Below, piece by piece: positions 16,864 through 26,014 of a stretch of 64,000 bases of DNA. The position numbers and the translations under genes were made by a program. The stretch comes from Niallia circulans. GTDB taxonomy: Bacteria > Bacillota > Bacilli > Bacillales > Cytobacillaceae. The notes beneath the pieces are model-generated. The model saw nothing but the letters and a program-made list of their open reading frames with translations. It was not told the origin of the DNA and did not search any database. Location: the NCBI RefSeq assembly GCF_003726095.1, contig NZ_CP026031.1, positions 5,086,001 through 5,150,000 of the forward strand. The letters are read 5' to 3'. The number at the start of each line of letters is the position of its first letter. The first letter of the stretch is position 1.

Positions 16864-18276
16864 ATGGTTTATCAATGGTGGTCAATTGCTGTACAAATCT
16901 TTGCCTCGTTTATTGCTGTTTATATGATAATCATTATATTGTTTTATACTGTTATTCTTTTCATTTCCATGCTTCAGCTTCGAAAGGAATATAAATTAAA
17001 TAGAGAAGATACATTTGATGATGTTTCAAATGAATGGTATACGAAACCTGTATCTATCATTGTTCCAGCTTATAATGAAGAAGCTGGAATCATTCCAAGT
17101 GTACGGTCCTTGTTGAGCATTAATTATCCTCAATTCGAAATTATTGTTGTCAATGATGGATCAATAGACCAAACACTGCAGAAAATGATGGAACAGTATG
17201 AGATGGTTCATATAGAAAAGGTTGTCAGGAAACAACTTACGACAAAGCCTATTAAAGGCATTTACCAATCAAAGCTGCTGCCAAAATTATATTTAATCGA
17301 TAAAGAAAATGGCGGAAAAGCAGATGCTTTAAATGCAGGACTGAACTTTTCTCATTTTCCTTATATTTGTTCATTAGATGGAGATTCAGTCTTAGAAAGA
17401 GATGCTTTTTTAAAGGTAATGAAGCCTATTATGGATAGTGATGAAGAAGTGATAGCATCAAGTGGAAGTATACGCATTGCTAATGGATGTAAGATTAAGA
17501 ACGGACAAGTCCTCGAGATAGGATTGTCTCGCCATCCCTTGGTTATTATGCAAATAATCGAATACTTAAGAGCTTTTTTGATGGGGAGAATTGGATTAAG
17601 TAGACATAATTTATTATTAATTATTTCTGGAGCTTTTGGTGTTTTTTCAAAAAAATGGGTCCTAAAGGCTGGAGGCTATCAAACAAATACAGTCGGCGAA
17701 GATATGGAACTCGTTGTACGAATCCATCGTTTATTAAAAGAGACAAAGGAAAAAAAGAAAATTGTTTATGTGCCAGACCCAGTCTGCTGGACAGAAGTTC
17801 CGGAAGAAATAAAGTATTTAAGAAGACAGCGAAGAAGGTGGCATCGTGGATTATATGAAAGTCTATGGAATCATAGAAAGCTAACGCTTAACCCGAAATA
17901 TGGAAATATCGGGCTCATATCTTTTCCATACTTCTGGCTAATTGAGTTTTTTGGCCCCATCATTGAATTTTTAGGATATGTTTATACGATTATTGCCTTG
18001 TTTTTTGGAGGCGTATATTTAGAATTTGCTATCTTAATTCTATTACTTTCCTGTATTTATGGCTCTATTTTTTCAATGGCAGCAGTGTTATTAGAAGAAT
18101 GGAGTTTACGAAAATATCCGAAGGTTTCCCATATCATTTCATTGTTCTTCTATTCGTTGACAGAATCTTTTTGGTACCGCCCGTTAACTGTTTTTTGGCG
18201 ATGCGAGGGCATTTGGCAATTAATAAGAAGAGATAAGAGTTGGGGAGAAATGAGCCGTAAAGGAGTATCCGAATGA
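16864..18276 (+). CDS. Processive family 2 glycosyltransferase (polysaccharide synthase)
   Basis: Inner-membrane GT-A glycosyltransferase of 470 residues resembling PgaC/IcaA, hyaluronan and cellulose synthases. Two N-terminal hydrophobic segments (~8-36) precede the catalytic domain with VPAYNEE, Asp98 in VNDGS, DGD at 172-174, GED at 278-280 and QRRRW at 322-326, the full D,D,D,QxxRW set of processive enzymes. Several C-terminal membrane segments (~350-440) should form the export channel. No PilZ domain is present. It starts one base after the HEAT gene and overlaps the next gene by four bases. Polymer identity cannot be read from sequence; poly-N-acetylglucosamine or a beta-glucan are possible. 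Confidence 0.9.
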   Translation: MVYQWWSIAVQIFASFIAVYMIIIILFYTVILFISMLQLRKEYKLNREDTFDDVSNEWYTKPVSIIVPAYNEEAGIIPSVRSLLSINYPQFEIIVVNDGSIDQTLQKMMEQYEMVHIEKVVRKQLTTKPIKGIYQSKLLPKLYLIDKENGGKADALNAGLNFSHFPYICSLDGDSVLERDAFLKVMKPIMDSDEEVIASSGSIRIANGCKIKNGQVLEIGLSRHPLVIMQIIEYLRAFLMGRIGLSRHNLLLIISGAFGVFSKKWVLKAGGYQTNTVGEDMELVVRIHRLLKETKEKKKIVYVPDPVCWTEVPEEIKYLRRQRRRWHRGLYESLWNHRKLTLNPKYGNIGLISFPYFWLIEFFGPIIEFLGYVYTIIALFFGGVYLEFAILILLLSCIYGSIFSMAAVLLEEWSLRKYPKVSHIISLFFYSLTESFWYRPLTVFWRCEGIWQLIRRDKSWGEMSRKGVSE

Positions 18277-21200
18277 AATGGAATAAATCGATTATTTTCT
18301 TTTTACTTATTCTCTTTGTTGTAGGACTTTTAACAAGTCCTTTTTGGCTTTGGCAGTTAAAGCATTCAAAGGAATTAAATGTCTTAATTATGGATAAAAC
18401 AGTGTCGGATTCCTCCTATCGGGAACATGCGGGATTGATATGGGTGTTGAATAATCAAAAATATGTGAAAACTAACCATGCTCCTTATAGCAAACAACGT
18501 GATTATGTCGGATTTAATCCCCTAAAGGAAAAACACAAGCAATTAACCCATTTGCCAAAAGATTTATCTTCCTATGATGTGATATATATGACAGATCAAT
18601 ATGGAATCGATAAGAAAGATGCTTCCAGAATAAATTCGAAGCATATGGAAGGCGGATTAGCGTTAGAAGATGTTGAAAGGGTAGAGTCAGCTTTGCTTCA
18701 AAACACCAATAAAACATTGATTGCTGAATTTAATACCTTTGCAGATCCAACTAGTGATCAAGCTCGTGAAAAAATAACAAATCTTCTCCAACTTTCATGG
18801 AGTGGCTGGATTGGCAGATATTTTTCTGACATGGAAAGTGAGGAAATTCCTATATGGGTCAAAGAAAGATATGAGCGCATCTATGATGACAAGTGGTCAT
18901 TTAAAGGATCAGGGTTAATCTTGATTAATAGCGATGATCATCTCATTGTATTGTCAGATCAAGAACTTAATAGCGGAGCGGTTCAATTTTCGACTACCGA
19001 TAAAGGAAAGGGTTTGTTCAATCAACCTATTATATCGAATTATGGTTATTGGTTTGATATTGTTGCTGCAAAGGATAAAACTGATATTCTTGCTACATAT
19101 ACACTCCCAGTAAATAAAAAAGGGAAAGCAGTCTTATCAGAATATGGCTTACCTAGGCAGTTTCCAGCAGTCATTCAATACAAGAATAAACAATACACAT
19201 CTTATTATTTTGCGGGTGACTATGCAGATGAAGCAGAGGTACCAGCTATTTATAAAACAGTCGGGTTAGATATGTGGAAAAGTTCTATTACTTATCGCCA
19301 CTCCTTTTATTGGAACAGTTATGTACCTATTATGAAAGGGATTTTAAAGAACGGTTTACATGCCGAAGATCATGCTAGTACGAATGCGGAAATAACAACT
19401 GTGAATCATTTGAAGATAAATACGAAAACAGATGATACGTATATTCAAGTGTTAAAAGATAATAAGTGGACAAATCTCCTTGTTAAAGGAGTTAATATGG
19501 GGATTGCAAAGCCAGGAAGTTTTCCAGGAGAAACGGCGATAACGAAGGATGAGTATTTTCGCTGGTTTAAAGATATTGGCGCCTTGCATGCCAATGCAAT
19601 TAGGGTGTATACCTTGCATCCACCCGCTTTCTATCAAGCATTGTATGAGTATAATCAGTTGGCAGAGGAGCCTTTATATCTTTTTCATGGTGCATGGATT
19701 AATGAAGAGACTCTCCTAGACAAACAGGATGCTTACGCGAAGGAAGTGGATAATGATTTTGATCGAGAGTTGAAGAATATGATAGATATCATTCATGGGA
19801 ATGCATCTATAGCTGCTGCCCCTGGCCATGCTTCCGGTGAGTATACATATGATATATCCAAATATGTATTGGGCATTATGATCGGAATCGAATGGGATCC
19901 AGAGGTAGTAAAGAATACAAACGAGAAACATAAACGCATAGCTTCTTATGATGGCACTTACTTTGAAACAAAAGATGCTTCTCCTTTTGAAAGTTGGCTT
20001 GCGCAGAAGATGGATGAAACGGTGAAATATGAGGTTGATAAATATGACTGGCAGCATACAATGAGCTTTACCAATTGGGTAACAACGGACTTGCTTAAAC
20101 ATCGTTATGAGCCGAATCCAAAAGAAGATATGGCTATCGTAAATCCCAATCATATAAAGACAACAGAGAATTTTCATGCAGGATTCCTTGCTTCCTACCA
20201 TGTCTATCCGTATTATCCAGATTTCTTAAACTATGAGCCTGCGTATAAAAGCTATATAAATAAACAAGGGAAGCAAAGTAATTATGGAGCTTATTTACAG
20301 GAGTTAAGAGAAGCGCATGATATGCCAGTTCTAATTGCTGAATTTGGTGTACCTGCAGCGAGAGGAAAAACGCATGAGAATGTAAATGGAATGACACAAG
20401 GATTTCTTTCTGAACAAGAACAAGGAAATTTCGATAAAGAAATGTTTCAAATGATTGTCGATGAAAATTATGCAGGTGGGCTACTATTTGCTTGGCAGGA
20501 TGAATGGTTCAAGCGAACATGGAATACGATGGATTATGATAATCCTGATAGAAGACCATATTGGTCCAATCTGCAAACAAATGAACAGCATTTTGGCTTA
20601 CTTAGCTTTGATCCTGGAAAATATGAGTCACCCATTTATATAGATGGAAAGAAAAAGGACTGGGAAAAACTCGGCATTTCTCCTTTATATGAAGATAGAA
20701 TGACACAAAAGGGAATAAAATCTATTTATGTAACTAGTGATGAACAGCAGGTCAATTTAAGAATTGATTATCAACAGCCAATAGACTTACAAACAGATAC
20801 AACCTATCTATTGTTAAATACAATTGAGAAGCAAGGCCAACAAACGATTTCACTTAAAAACGAAACAATTAAATCAACATTTGGCGCTGACTTTCTTGTC
20901 AAAATAGCGAATGAACACAATTCGCAAATATTAGTGGATAGTTATTATGATTCTTTCCATTATCATTATGGATCTATCTTGCATATGATCAGGGAAGAAG
21001 CTTATGCAAAGAAAAAGGATAATGGAGTATTTCATCCTATTCGGCTGACCTTAAATAAGGAATTAGAGCTACCAGATACTAAAATACCATTTCAATCTTA
21101 TATAACTGGACAACTTCTGTTTGGCAATGGAAATCCTGCTAGTAAAGAATTTAATAGCTTAACCGATATAAGCGTGAGCAAGGATAAAAAAACGATTGAA

Positions 21201-21506
21201 GTCCGGATACCTTGGGCCTTATTGAATATTAAAGATCCAAGCCGGAAGGAGATAATGGCTGATTTGTGGCAAAAGGGATTAGAGGAAAGTGTACAGGCTA
21301 AGGGAATCCAAATCGCAGCAGTAATGGAAAGAGAGAAGGAAATAATATCTTCCTTTCCCAAGCTTAATAGATATAATGAAATCCTAGCTGCTGATACTAA
21401 ATGGTATACGTGGGAGGAATGGGAGATGCCAGCTTACCATGAACGCCTAAGGGCTTCATATTACCTCTTAAAGGATGCCTTTTCAGAAATAAATTTGGGG
21501 GATTAA
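18273..21506 (+). CDS. Membrane-anchored glycoside-hydrolase-like protein, 1077 residues
   Basis: Large extracytoplasmic protein anchored by one N-terminal helix (residues ~6-27). Residues ~35-330 look like an alpha/beta domain (LNVLIMDKTV, YDVIYMTDQYG, NKTLIAEFNTFADP). Residues ~395-760 resemble a TIM-barrel glycosidase: VKGVNMGIAKPGSFPG, HANAIRVYTLHPP, a possible acid/base Glu540 in IGIEWDPE, and a possible nucleophile Glu690 in LIAEFGVP, then GGLLFAWQDEWFKRTW. Residues ~770-1077 form a beta-rich tail starting at YIDGKKKDWEKLG, like a carbohydrate-binding module. I do not know a named family. The four-base ATGA overlap with the synthase gene links it to polymer processing, length control or release, comparable to hydrolases in other exopolysaccharide operons. 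Confidence 0.82.
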   Translation: MKWNKSIIFFLLILFVVGLLTSPFWLWQLKHSKELNVLIMDKTVSDSSYREHAGLIWVLNNQKYVKTNHAPYSKQRDYVGFNPLKEKHKQLTHLPKDLSSYDVIYMTDQYGIDKKDASRINSKHMEGGLALEDVERVESALLQNTNKTLIAEFNTFADPTSDQAREKITNLLQLSWSGWIGRYFSDMESEEIPIWVKERYERIYDDKWSFKGSGLILINSDDHLIVLSDQELNSGAVQFSTTDKGKGLFNQPIISNYGYWFDIVAAKDKTDILATYTLPVNKKGKAVLSEYGLPRQFPAVIQYKNKQYTSYYFAGDYADEAEVPAIYKTVGLDMWKSSITYRHSFYWNSYVPIMKGILKNGLHAEDHASTNAEITTVNHLKINTKTDDTYIQVLKDNKWTNLLVKGVNMGIAKPGSFPGETAITKDEYFRWFKDIGALHANAIRVYTLHPPAFYQALYEYNQLAEEPLYLFHGAWINEETLLDKQDAYAKEVDNDFDRELKNMIDIIHGNASIAAAPGHASGEYTYDISKYVLGIMIGIEWDPEVVKNTNEKHKRIASYDGTYFETKDASPFESWLAQKMDETVKYEVDKYDWQHTMSFTNWVTTDLLKHRYEPNPKEDMAIVNPNHIKTTENFHAGFLASYHVYPYYPDFLNYEPAYKSYINKQGKQSNYGAYLQELREAHDMPVLIAEFGVPAARGKTHENVNGMTQGFLSEQEQGNFDKEMFQMIVDENYAGGLLFAWQDEWFKRTWNTMDYDNPDRRPYWSNLQTNEQHFGLLSFDPGKYESPIYIDGKKKDWEKLGISPLYEDRMTQKGIKSIYVTSDEQQVNLRIDYQQPIDLQTDTTYLLLNTIEKQGQQTISLKNETIKSTFGADFLVKIANEHNSQILVDSYYDSFHYHYGSILHMIREEAYAKKKDNGVFHPIRLTLNKELELPDTKIPFQSYITGQLLFGNGNPASKEFNSLTDISVSKDKKTIEVRIPWALLNIKDPSRKEIMADLWQKGLEESVQAKGIQIAAVMEREKEIISSFPKLNRYNEILAADTKWYTWEEWEMPAYHERLRASYYLLKDAFSEINLGD

Positions 21507-21509
21507 AAG

Positions 21510-21875
21510 GTGAAAAGAATTTTATTAGCAGAAGATGAAGAAGTATTAAGAATGTTAATAGTTGATACATTGGAAGATGAGTATATTGTTGATGAAGCGC
21601 AAGATGGGGAAGAGGCATTGCAGTTAATTCATGAGAACCAATATGATTTACTGATCCTTGATTATATGATGCCAATTATTACAGGCTTAGAAGTCATTGA
21701 AAAAGTAAGAGCAGATAAAGAGAGAGAGCATCTTAAAATTATGATGCTCTCTGCCAAAAGCCAAGCGAGTGAGCAACATGAAATTAAGGGAGCAGGAGCA
21801 GATTACTTTATGGCAAAGCCATTTAGTCCGCTTGCTTTATTAGACACAGTGGGAGAAATATTGAATGAAGATTAA
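21510..21875 (+). CDS. Single-domain response regulator (CheY-like)
   Basis: A 121-residue stand-alone receiver domain with no output domain. Acidic pocket LAEDEE (residues ~6-11), phospho-acceptor Asp51 in LLILDYMMP, Ser/Thr in MMLSAKS and Lys in FMAKPFSP. GTG start at 21510, three bases after the previous stop; its 3' end overlaps the kinase gene by 11 bases. A receiver without output next to a hybrid kinase and an Hpt-bearing cyclase is a natural phosphate shuttle or sink in a phosphorelay; this role is inferred. Confidence 0.92.
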   Translation: MKRILLAEDEEVLRMLIVDTLEDEYIVDEAQDGEEALQLIHENQYDLLILDYMMPIITGLEVIEKVRADKEREHLKIMMLSAKSQASEQHEIKGAGADYFMAKPFSPLALLDTVGEILNED

Positions 21876-24726
21876 AGATTATTTTGGTAAAAGCATATCA
21901 AGACAGTTTGTAGCTTTACTGTTTTTTTTCAGTTTGCTTTTCCTTATTGGCTGTGCCTTTCTTGCACTTAGTCAAAAGCAATTGAATAATCGCTATGCAG
22001 AAGAAAGAGAAGTGATCCTTGAAAAAATATCCATCACTAGAGAGTTACAAGATAAGCTAGAAACTGCTCTTTCAGAAGCAAGAGGATACTTCGCGTTTAA
22101 TAATCCTGAGATGCGATCATCCGCTTTAAAAATGGATGCTAAGACTAATAAACTGATTCAACGGCTAAAAGCTATTGCTACAACAGATGAAGATGCAGTG
22201 TTAGTAGAAGAATTAGTGAATTTTCATTCTTATTATTTTCAAGATATTCTCCCCAAAGCACTAAACTACTTTGATGAAGGAGAAGTCGACAAAGTGGTAA
22301 AAATCTCAGATGATGGGGGAACAGATCGAATAAATCATATAAAGGGTTCATTAAATAACTATTTACACTCGATGACAAATGAGCTGAATGATAAGGTAAA
22401 TGAACTCAATAAAAATATCATCATTTTTCAAATCTGTTTTCTTGTTTATATTATTTTCATTATGATGGTTATTTATTTTATAGGACGGGCTGGATTTAAC
22501 AAAATTGGCAAACCGTTAGCCGATTTATCAGTTGCGGCAAATGAAATTGCGAAAGGAAATGATGCACAGATAAAGGTAGACACGAAGCGAGCTGATGAGA
22601 TAGGGAAACTTTCTGTTGCTTTTTATCAAATGTATCAAAGTGTTCAAGATAAAGAACAAAACTTATTGGCGCAAAATGAGGAATTACTTGCACAGCAGGA
22701 TGAACTTCATGCACAACAAATAGAATTAGAAGAGGTCTTAGAGACAGTTAGAGCAAATAGGGAATCATTAAAGCGAAGAAATAAATTAATTAATAGTATT
22801 TCGAATTCATTAGATAAAAATGAAGTGTTAGAGAGTATTATTACCCATCTAGCAGCAATTCTACAGGCAGACAGAGGAATTATCTTACTATTAAAGGATC
22901 AAGCATATGCATCCTATGGAATTGGCGAAGAAGGAGCAGAGCAATTTAAAAATTATGTATGGCAAGGAGTGCTTGATCGACTAAAAAAGGAGAAAGACCC
23001 ATTTATTATTACAAGAGAAATGGTATTGGCTGAAAAAGGCTATCACCTTGAAAAAGGATTTACACATGATCTGTATATTCCTGTCTATAATTCGGAGGAT
23101 GAAATTGCTGCGGTAATGATGCTGAGTCGTTTTAGTGATCCTTTCTCGGTGTTTGATAAGGAAGAATTTATTGCGTTGGCAAAACAAATTAGTATTTCTT
23201 TAGATAAAATTGAATTATTTGAGCAAACAGAAAATGATCGTGTATTAAACTACGATATCTTAAATACCATTCAAGAGGGTATCCAGGTAGTATGTGGAAT
23301 AGGTGAAATAATATTTGTGAATGAAAAGCTTGAAGAAATGATTGGGGACACGAAGGAAGCAATATTTTATCCTGGCTGTGGATGGGACGAATGGAAGCAT
23401 CCATTAACAGCTCATTTTATGGATGAGGAAGGATTGCTCCAGTATATAGAAGCATCCATTAAGGAAAAACAGACGGATTCTTTTAGTGCTTTCATGAAAG
23501 ATGGACGAGTAGTTAATATTTATGCGGAGGAACTTTTTAGAGGAAACACTAAGTTCGGAACAATCCTTGTTTATAGGGATATAACAAAAGAATATGAAGT
23601 GGATAGAATGAAGTCTGAGTTCGTAAGCACAGTAAGTCATGAGCTGCGAACACCGTTAGCAAGCATCCTTGGATTTACAGAATTAATGATTAATCGAGAG
23701 TTAAAAGTGGATAAGCAGAGGAAATACTTACAAACGATATATAGTGAAGCGAAGAGGCTCACTTCCTTAATAAATGATTTCTTAGACATTCAACGAATGG
23801 AAGCAGGAAAGCAAACCTATGAGAAGAAATACATTGATCTAATGCCAATAGTAGAGAGAGTCAAGGAAAAGCTATCTATTAATACTAGTTCCCATCGAAT
23901 CGAAATAAACCAATTGATAGAGGAAACCATGATTATTGGTGATAAAGCGAAGATTGAACAAGTGCTGACGAATCTTTTAAGTAATGCTATTAAGTATTCC
24001 CCTGATGGAGGGACAATAGAGATTAATGTCTATAAAGAGAATAATCAGCTGCGAGTATCTTTTAAAGATGAAGGCTTAGGAATCCCAGAAGCAGAGATCA
24101 ATAAATTATTTACGAAGTTTTATCGAGTCGATAATACGGACCGAAGAAAGATTGGTGGTACTGGCCTTGGACTTTCTATTGTTCAAGAAATTATGAATGC
24201 CCATGATGGCCAAGTGGTAGTAGAATCAGATTATGGGAAGGGAAGTACGTTTACACTTATTTTTCCCCTTGTCCATAAAATGGAGACTGCAGATGAAGCA
24301 TCTAAAGAAAATAAGCAAACTTACTCGATCATGGTCATAGAAGATGATATTAGCTTGGGGGAATTAATCGTTCATGAATTGCAAGATAACGGCTTCCAAG
24401 TCGTGTATTATAAAAATGGTCAAGAGGCAATTCGAATGCTAGAAAAGAATCCGCCAGATGCATTGGTGCTTGATATCATGCTTGAAGATGAAAATTTTGA
24501 TGGTTGGAACATCTTGAAGCATATCAAAAAATCAGAAAAACTCAGAAATATTCCGGTTATCGTATCATCTGCATTAGATGAGAAAGAAAAGGGATTATCA
24601 TTAGGAGCGCTGGATTATCTCGTAAAACCATATCAAACTAGCCAACTTTCTAAAACCATTATGCAAACCTTATTAAAGATGGGGAAAGTGGGCCAAGTAT
24701 TAGTACCAGAACAAGATAAAGAGTGA
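21865..24726 (+). CDS. Hybrid sensor histidine kinase with C-terminal receiver
   Basis: Membrane kinase of 953 residues. A first membrane helix at ~14-36, an extracytoplasmic helical sensor of ~145 residues, a second membrane helix at ~184-208, HAMP at ~209-262, a Gln-rich coiled coil at ~262-305 and a GAF domain at ~310-450 (ILQADRGIILLLKD). A PAS-like domain follows at ~460-575, then HisKA with phospho-acceptor His592 (VSHELRTPLAS), the ATPase with N-box LTNLLSNAIKYSP, DEGLGIP and GGTGLGLSIV, and a receiver at ~820-940 with Asp870 (LVLDIMLED) and Lys921. It lacks its own Hpt domain; the cyclase at the start of the cluster has one, so phosphate flow His592-Asp870-Hpt His39 is the simplest model. 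Confidence 0.94.
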   Translation: MKIKDYFGKSISRQFVALLFFFSLLFLIGCAFLALSQKQLNNRYAEEREVILEKISITRELQDKLETALSEARGYFAFNNPEMRSSALKMDAKTNKLIQRLKAIATTDEDAVLVEELVNFHSYYFQDILPKALNYFDEGEVDKVVKISDDGGTDRINHIKGSLNNYLHSMTNELNDKVNELNKNIIIFQICFLVYIIFIMMVIYFIGRAGFNKIGKPLADLSVAANEIAKGNDAQIKVDTKRADEIGKLSVAFYQMYQSVQDKEQNLLAQNEELLAQQDELHAQQIELEEVLETVRANRESLKRRNKLINSISNSLDKNEVLESIITHLAAILQADRGIILLLKDQAYASYGIGEEGAEQFKNYVWQGVLDRLKKEKDPFIITREMVLAEKGYHLEKGFTHDLYIPVYNSEDEIAAVMMLSRFSDPFSVFDKEEFIALAKQISISLDKIELFEQTENDRVLNYDILNTIQEGIQVVCGIGEIIFVNEKLEEMIGDTKEAIFYPGCGWDEWKHPLTAHFMDEEGLLQYIEASIKEKQTDSFSAFMKDGRVVNIYAEELFRGNTKFGTILVYRDITKEYEVDRMKSEFVSTVSHELRTPLASILGFTELMINRELKVDKQRKYLQTIYSEAKRLTSLINDFLDIQRMEAGKQTYEKKYIDLMPIVERVKEKLSINTSSHRIEINQLIEETMIIGDKAKIEQVLTNLLSNAIKYSPDGGTIEINVYKENNQLRVSFKDEGLGIPEAEINKLFTKFYRVDNTDRRKIGGTGLGLSIVQEIMNAHDGQVVVESDYGKGSTFTLIFPLVHKMETADEASKENKQTYSIMVIEDDISLGELIVHELQDNGFQVVYYKNGQEAIRMLEKNPPDALVLDIMLEDENFDGWNILKHIKKSEKLRNIPVIVSSALDEKEKGLSLGALDYLVKPYQTSQLSKTIMQTLLKMGKVGQVLVPEQDKE

Positions 24727-24751
24727 AAGAGTCGCTTTTAAAGGCAAGTGG

Positions 24752-24778
24752 AAGGAGAGGTAATAGCTACCTCTCCTT
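24752..24778. terminator. Hairpin after the hybrid kinase gene
   Basis: AAGGAGAGGTA pairs perfectly with its complement around ATAGC. The T-run is poor (ACTTTAT). It lies between convergent genes and probably ends the cluster. Confidence 0.55.
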
Positions 24779-25349
24779 ACTTTATAGGGGAGTTTTTAGA
24801 TAATAAAGTTGTAAACACAGCCACACAGAAAATAGTTAAGAAAGAAGCTAAAAAAGTTGTCGGCCCAACTATTTTGTAGCCGCTGGCTAAAACGATCCCA
24901 TCTATTAGAAAAATGATGAAGCCTACCTGAATAGAAAGGATCTTTGATAGGACTTGGGCAAGGAGATCAGTCCCTCCAGTGCTGGTCTCAAATCGAAGCA
25001 TTACGCCAATCCCTATGCCGATAATCACTCCACCCAAAATCGCACTTAATACAAGCTTCAGTGAAAATAAATCACGTAAAAAAGATAGGAAATCAATAGA
25101 GATGGAGGAAGCAAGGAAGCCAATTATGCCATAAATAAAGTATTTTCTATTATAAAACCACACCACAATATATAATGGAATGCTTAAAAGAATCATAGAC
25201 AGACCTGTGGGAATCTCGTAGTGATAGTGAAGAATAAGGCCGATTCCAATTATACCCCCATCTAACAGATGATGTGGGACTAAAAATCCATTTACCCCAA
25301 TGCCTATTAATAAGCTCCCTACAATTATCGCCGCTATTTTTTCTATCAC
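24777..25349 (-). CDS. YitT family membrane protein, short form
   Basis: Integral membrane protein of 190 residues with about five to six hydrophobic segments. The signatures LVPHHLLDGGIIGIGLIL near residue 23 and MLRFETSTGGTDLLAQ near residue 122 are those of the YitT family, whose function is unclear. It lacks the C-terminal DUF2179 domain found in the usual ~280-residue members, so only the membrane part is kept. A full-length paralogue lies at 59117-60019. It starts at GTG with a weak GGATG site. It is convergent with the polysaccharide cluster and probably unrelated to it. Confidence 0.85.
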   Translation of the reverse strand: MIEKIAAIIVGSLLIGIGVNGFLVPHHLLDGGIIGIGLILHYHYEIPTGLSMILLSIPLYIVVWFYNRKYFIYGIIGFLASSISIDFLSFLRDLFSLKLVLSAILGGVIIGIGIGVMLRFETSTGGTDLLAQVLSKILSIQVGFIIFLIDGIVLASGYKIVGPTTFLASFLTIFCVAVFTTLLSKNSPIK

Positions 25350-25568
25350 TAAACATCATCCTATCTATTCCTTGTCCACTCATCTTATACATATGTTTAA
25401 AAACGCGAACATAGAAGAACTTAATCGGACAAGCAGGATGAAAATTGATCGAGCAATTGGGATATGGAAGTTAGAAGTAAGATAGGTAAAAGTACTACTT
25501 TTGCTATTAAATTCTATAAACTGGTGATTTAGCGAAATAAAATAACAGAAGATTGCGAGCATTTATTT

Positions 25569-25799
25569 GCTGCAAGAAAAAGTGGTGTTCATAAAGAGAA
25601 TGAAAGCCAGAAAGAGCTCGGCTGCAAGAAAAAAAGGTGTTCATAAAGAGAATGAAAGCCAGAAAGAGCTCGGCTGCAAGAAAAAAAGGTGTTCATAGAG
25701 GGAATGAAAGCCAGAAAGAGCTCGGCTGCAAGAAAAAGTGGTGTTCATAGAGGGAATGAAAGCCAGAAAGAGCTTGGCTGCAAGAAAAAGTGGTGTTCA
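25569..25799. repeat. 52-bp tandem repeat, about 4.4 copies
   Basis: Copies begin at 25569, 25621, 25673 and 25725, with a partial fifth at 25777-25799. Each begins GCTGCAAGAAAA and ends AAAGAGCTCG. Two variants alternate at inner positions (AAAGTGG or AAAAAGG; CATAAAGAGAAT or CATAGAGGGAAT). The 52-base period is not a multiple of three and the copies are adjacent with no spacers, so it is neither a coding repeat nor a CRISPR array. It lies in the gap between the YitT gene and the pit operon terminator. Confidence 0.9.
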
Positions 25800-25942
25800 A
25801 TCAAAGAATGTGCACAAGCTCATCATAAAATACACACAAAAAGCTACGAACTATTTAAAGTAACTAAAAGTGGCTTTCTTTTCTTAGATATCAGTTCTCT
25901 TCCAGCACTTTTTAACTTTTAAAGGGTCCCTTTAAATAAGAA

Positions 25943-25974
25943 AAACATCTTTACCCAATTAGGTGAAGATGTTT
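25943..25974 (-). terminator. Terminator of the pit operon
   Basis: AAACATCTTTACC pairs with GGTGAAGATGTTT (one G-U) across six bases. On the minus strand it is followed by TTCTTATTT. Confidence 0.7.
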
Positions 25975-26014
25975 CTTATGGCCATTTATTAAGCCGTATA
26001 TGATAATTTTTTAC

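Noticed and set aside
24777..25349. The short YitT gene as a seventh member of the polysaccharide cluster
   Set aside because: It is on the opposite strand, separated by a hairpin, and belongs to an unrelated widespread family.
25569..25799. CRISPR array
   Set aside because: The 52-bp units are directly adjacent with no variable spacers, and no cas genes are present.
25689..25922. 77-codon open frame over the tandem repeat
   Set aside because: It arises from the repeat, whose period is not a multiple of three; no ribosome site.
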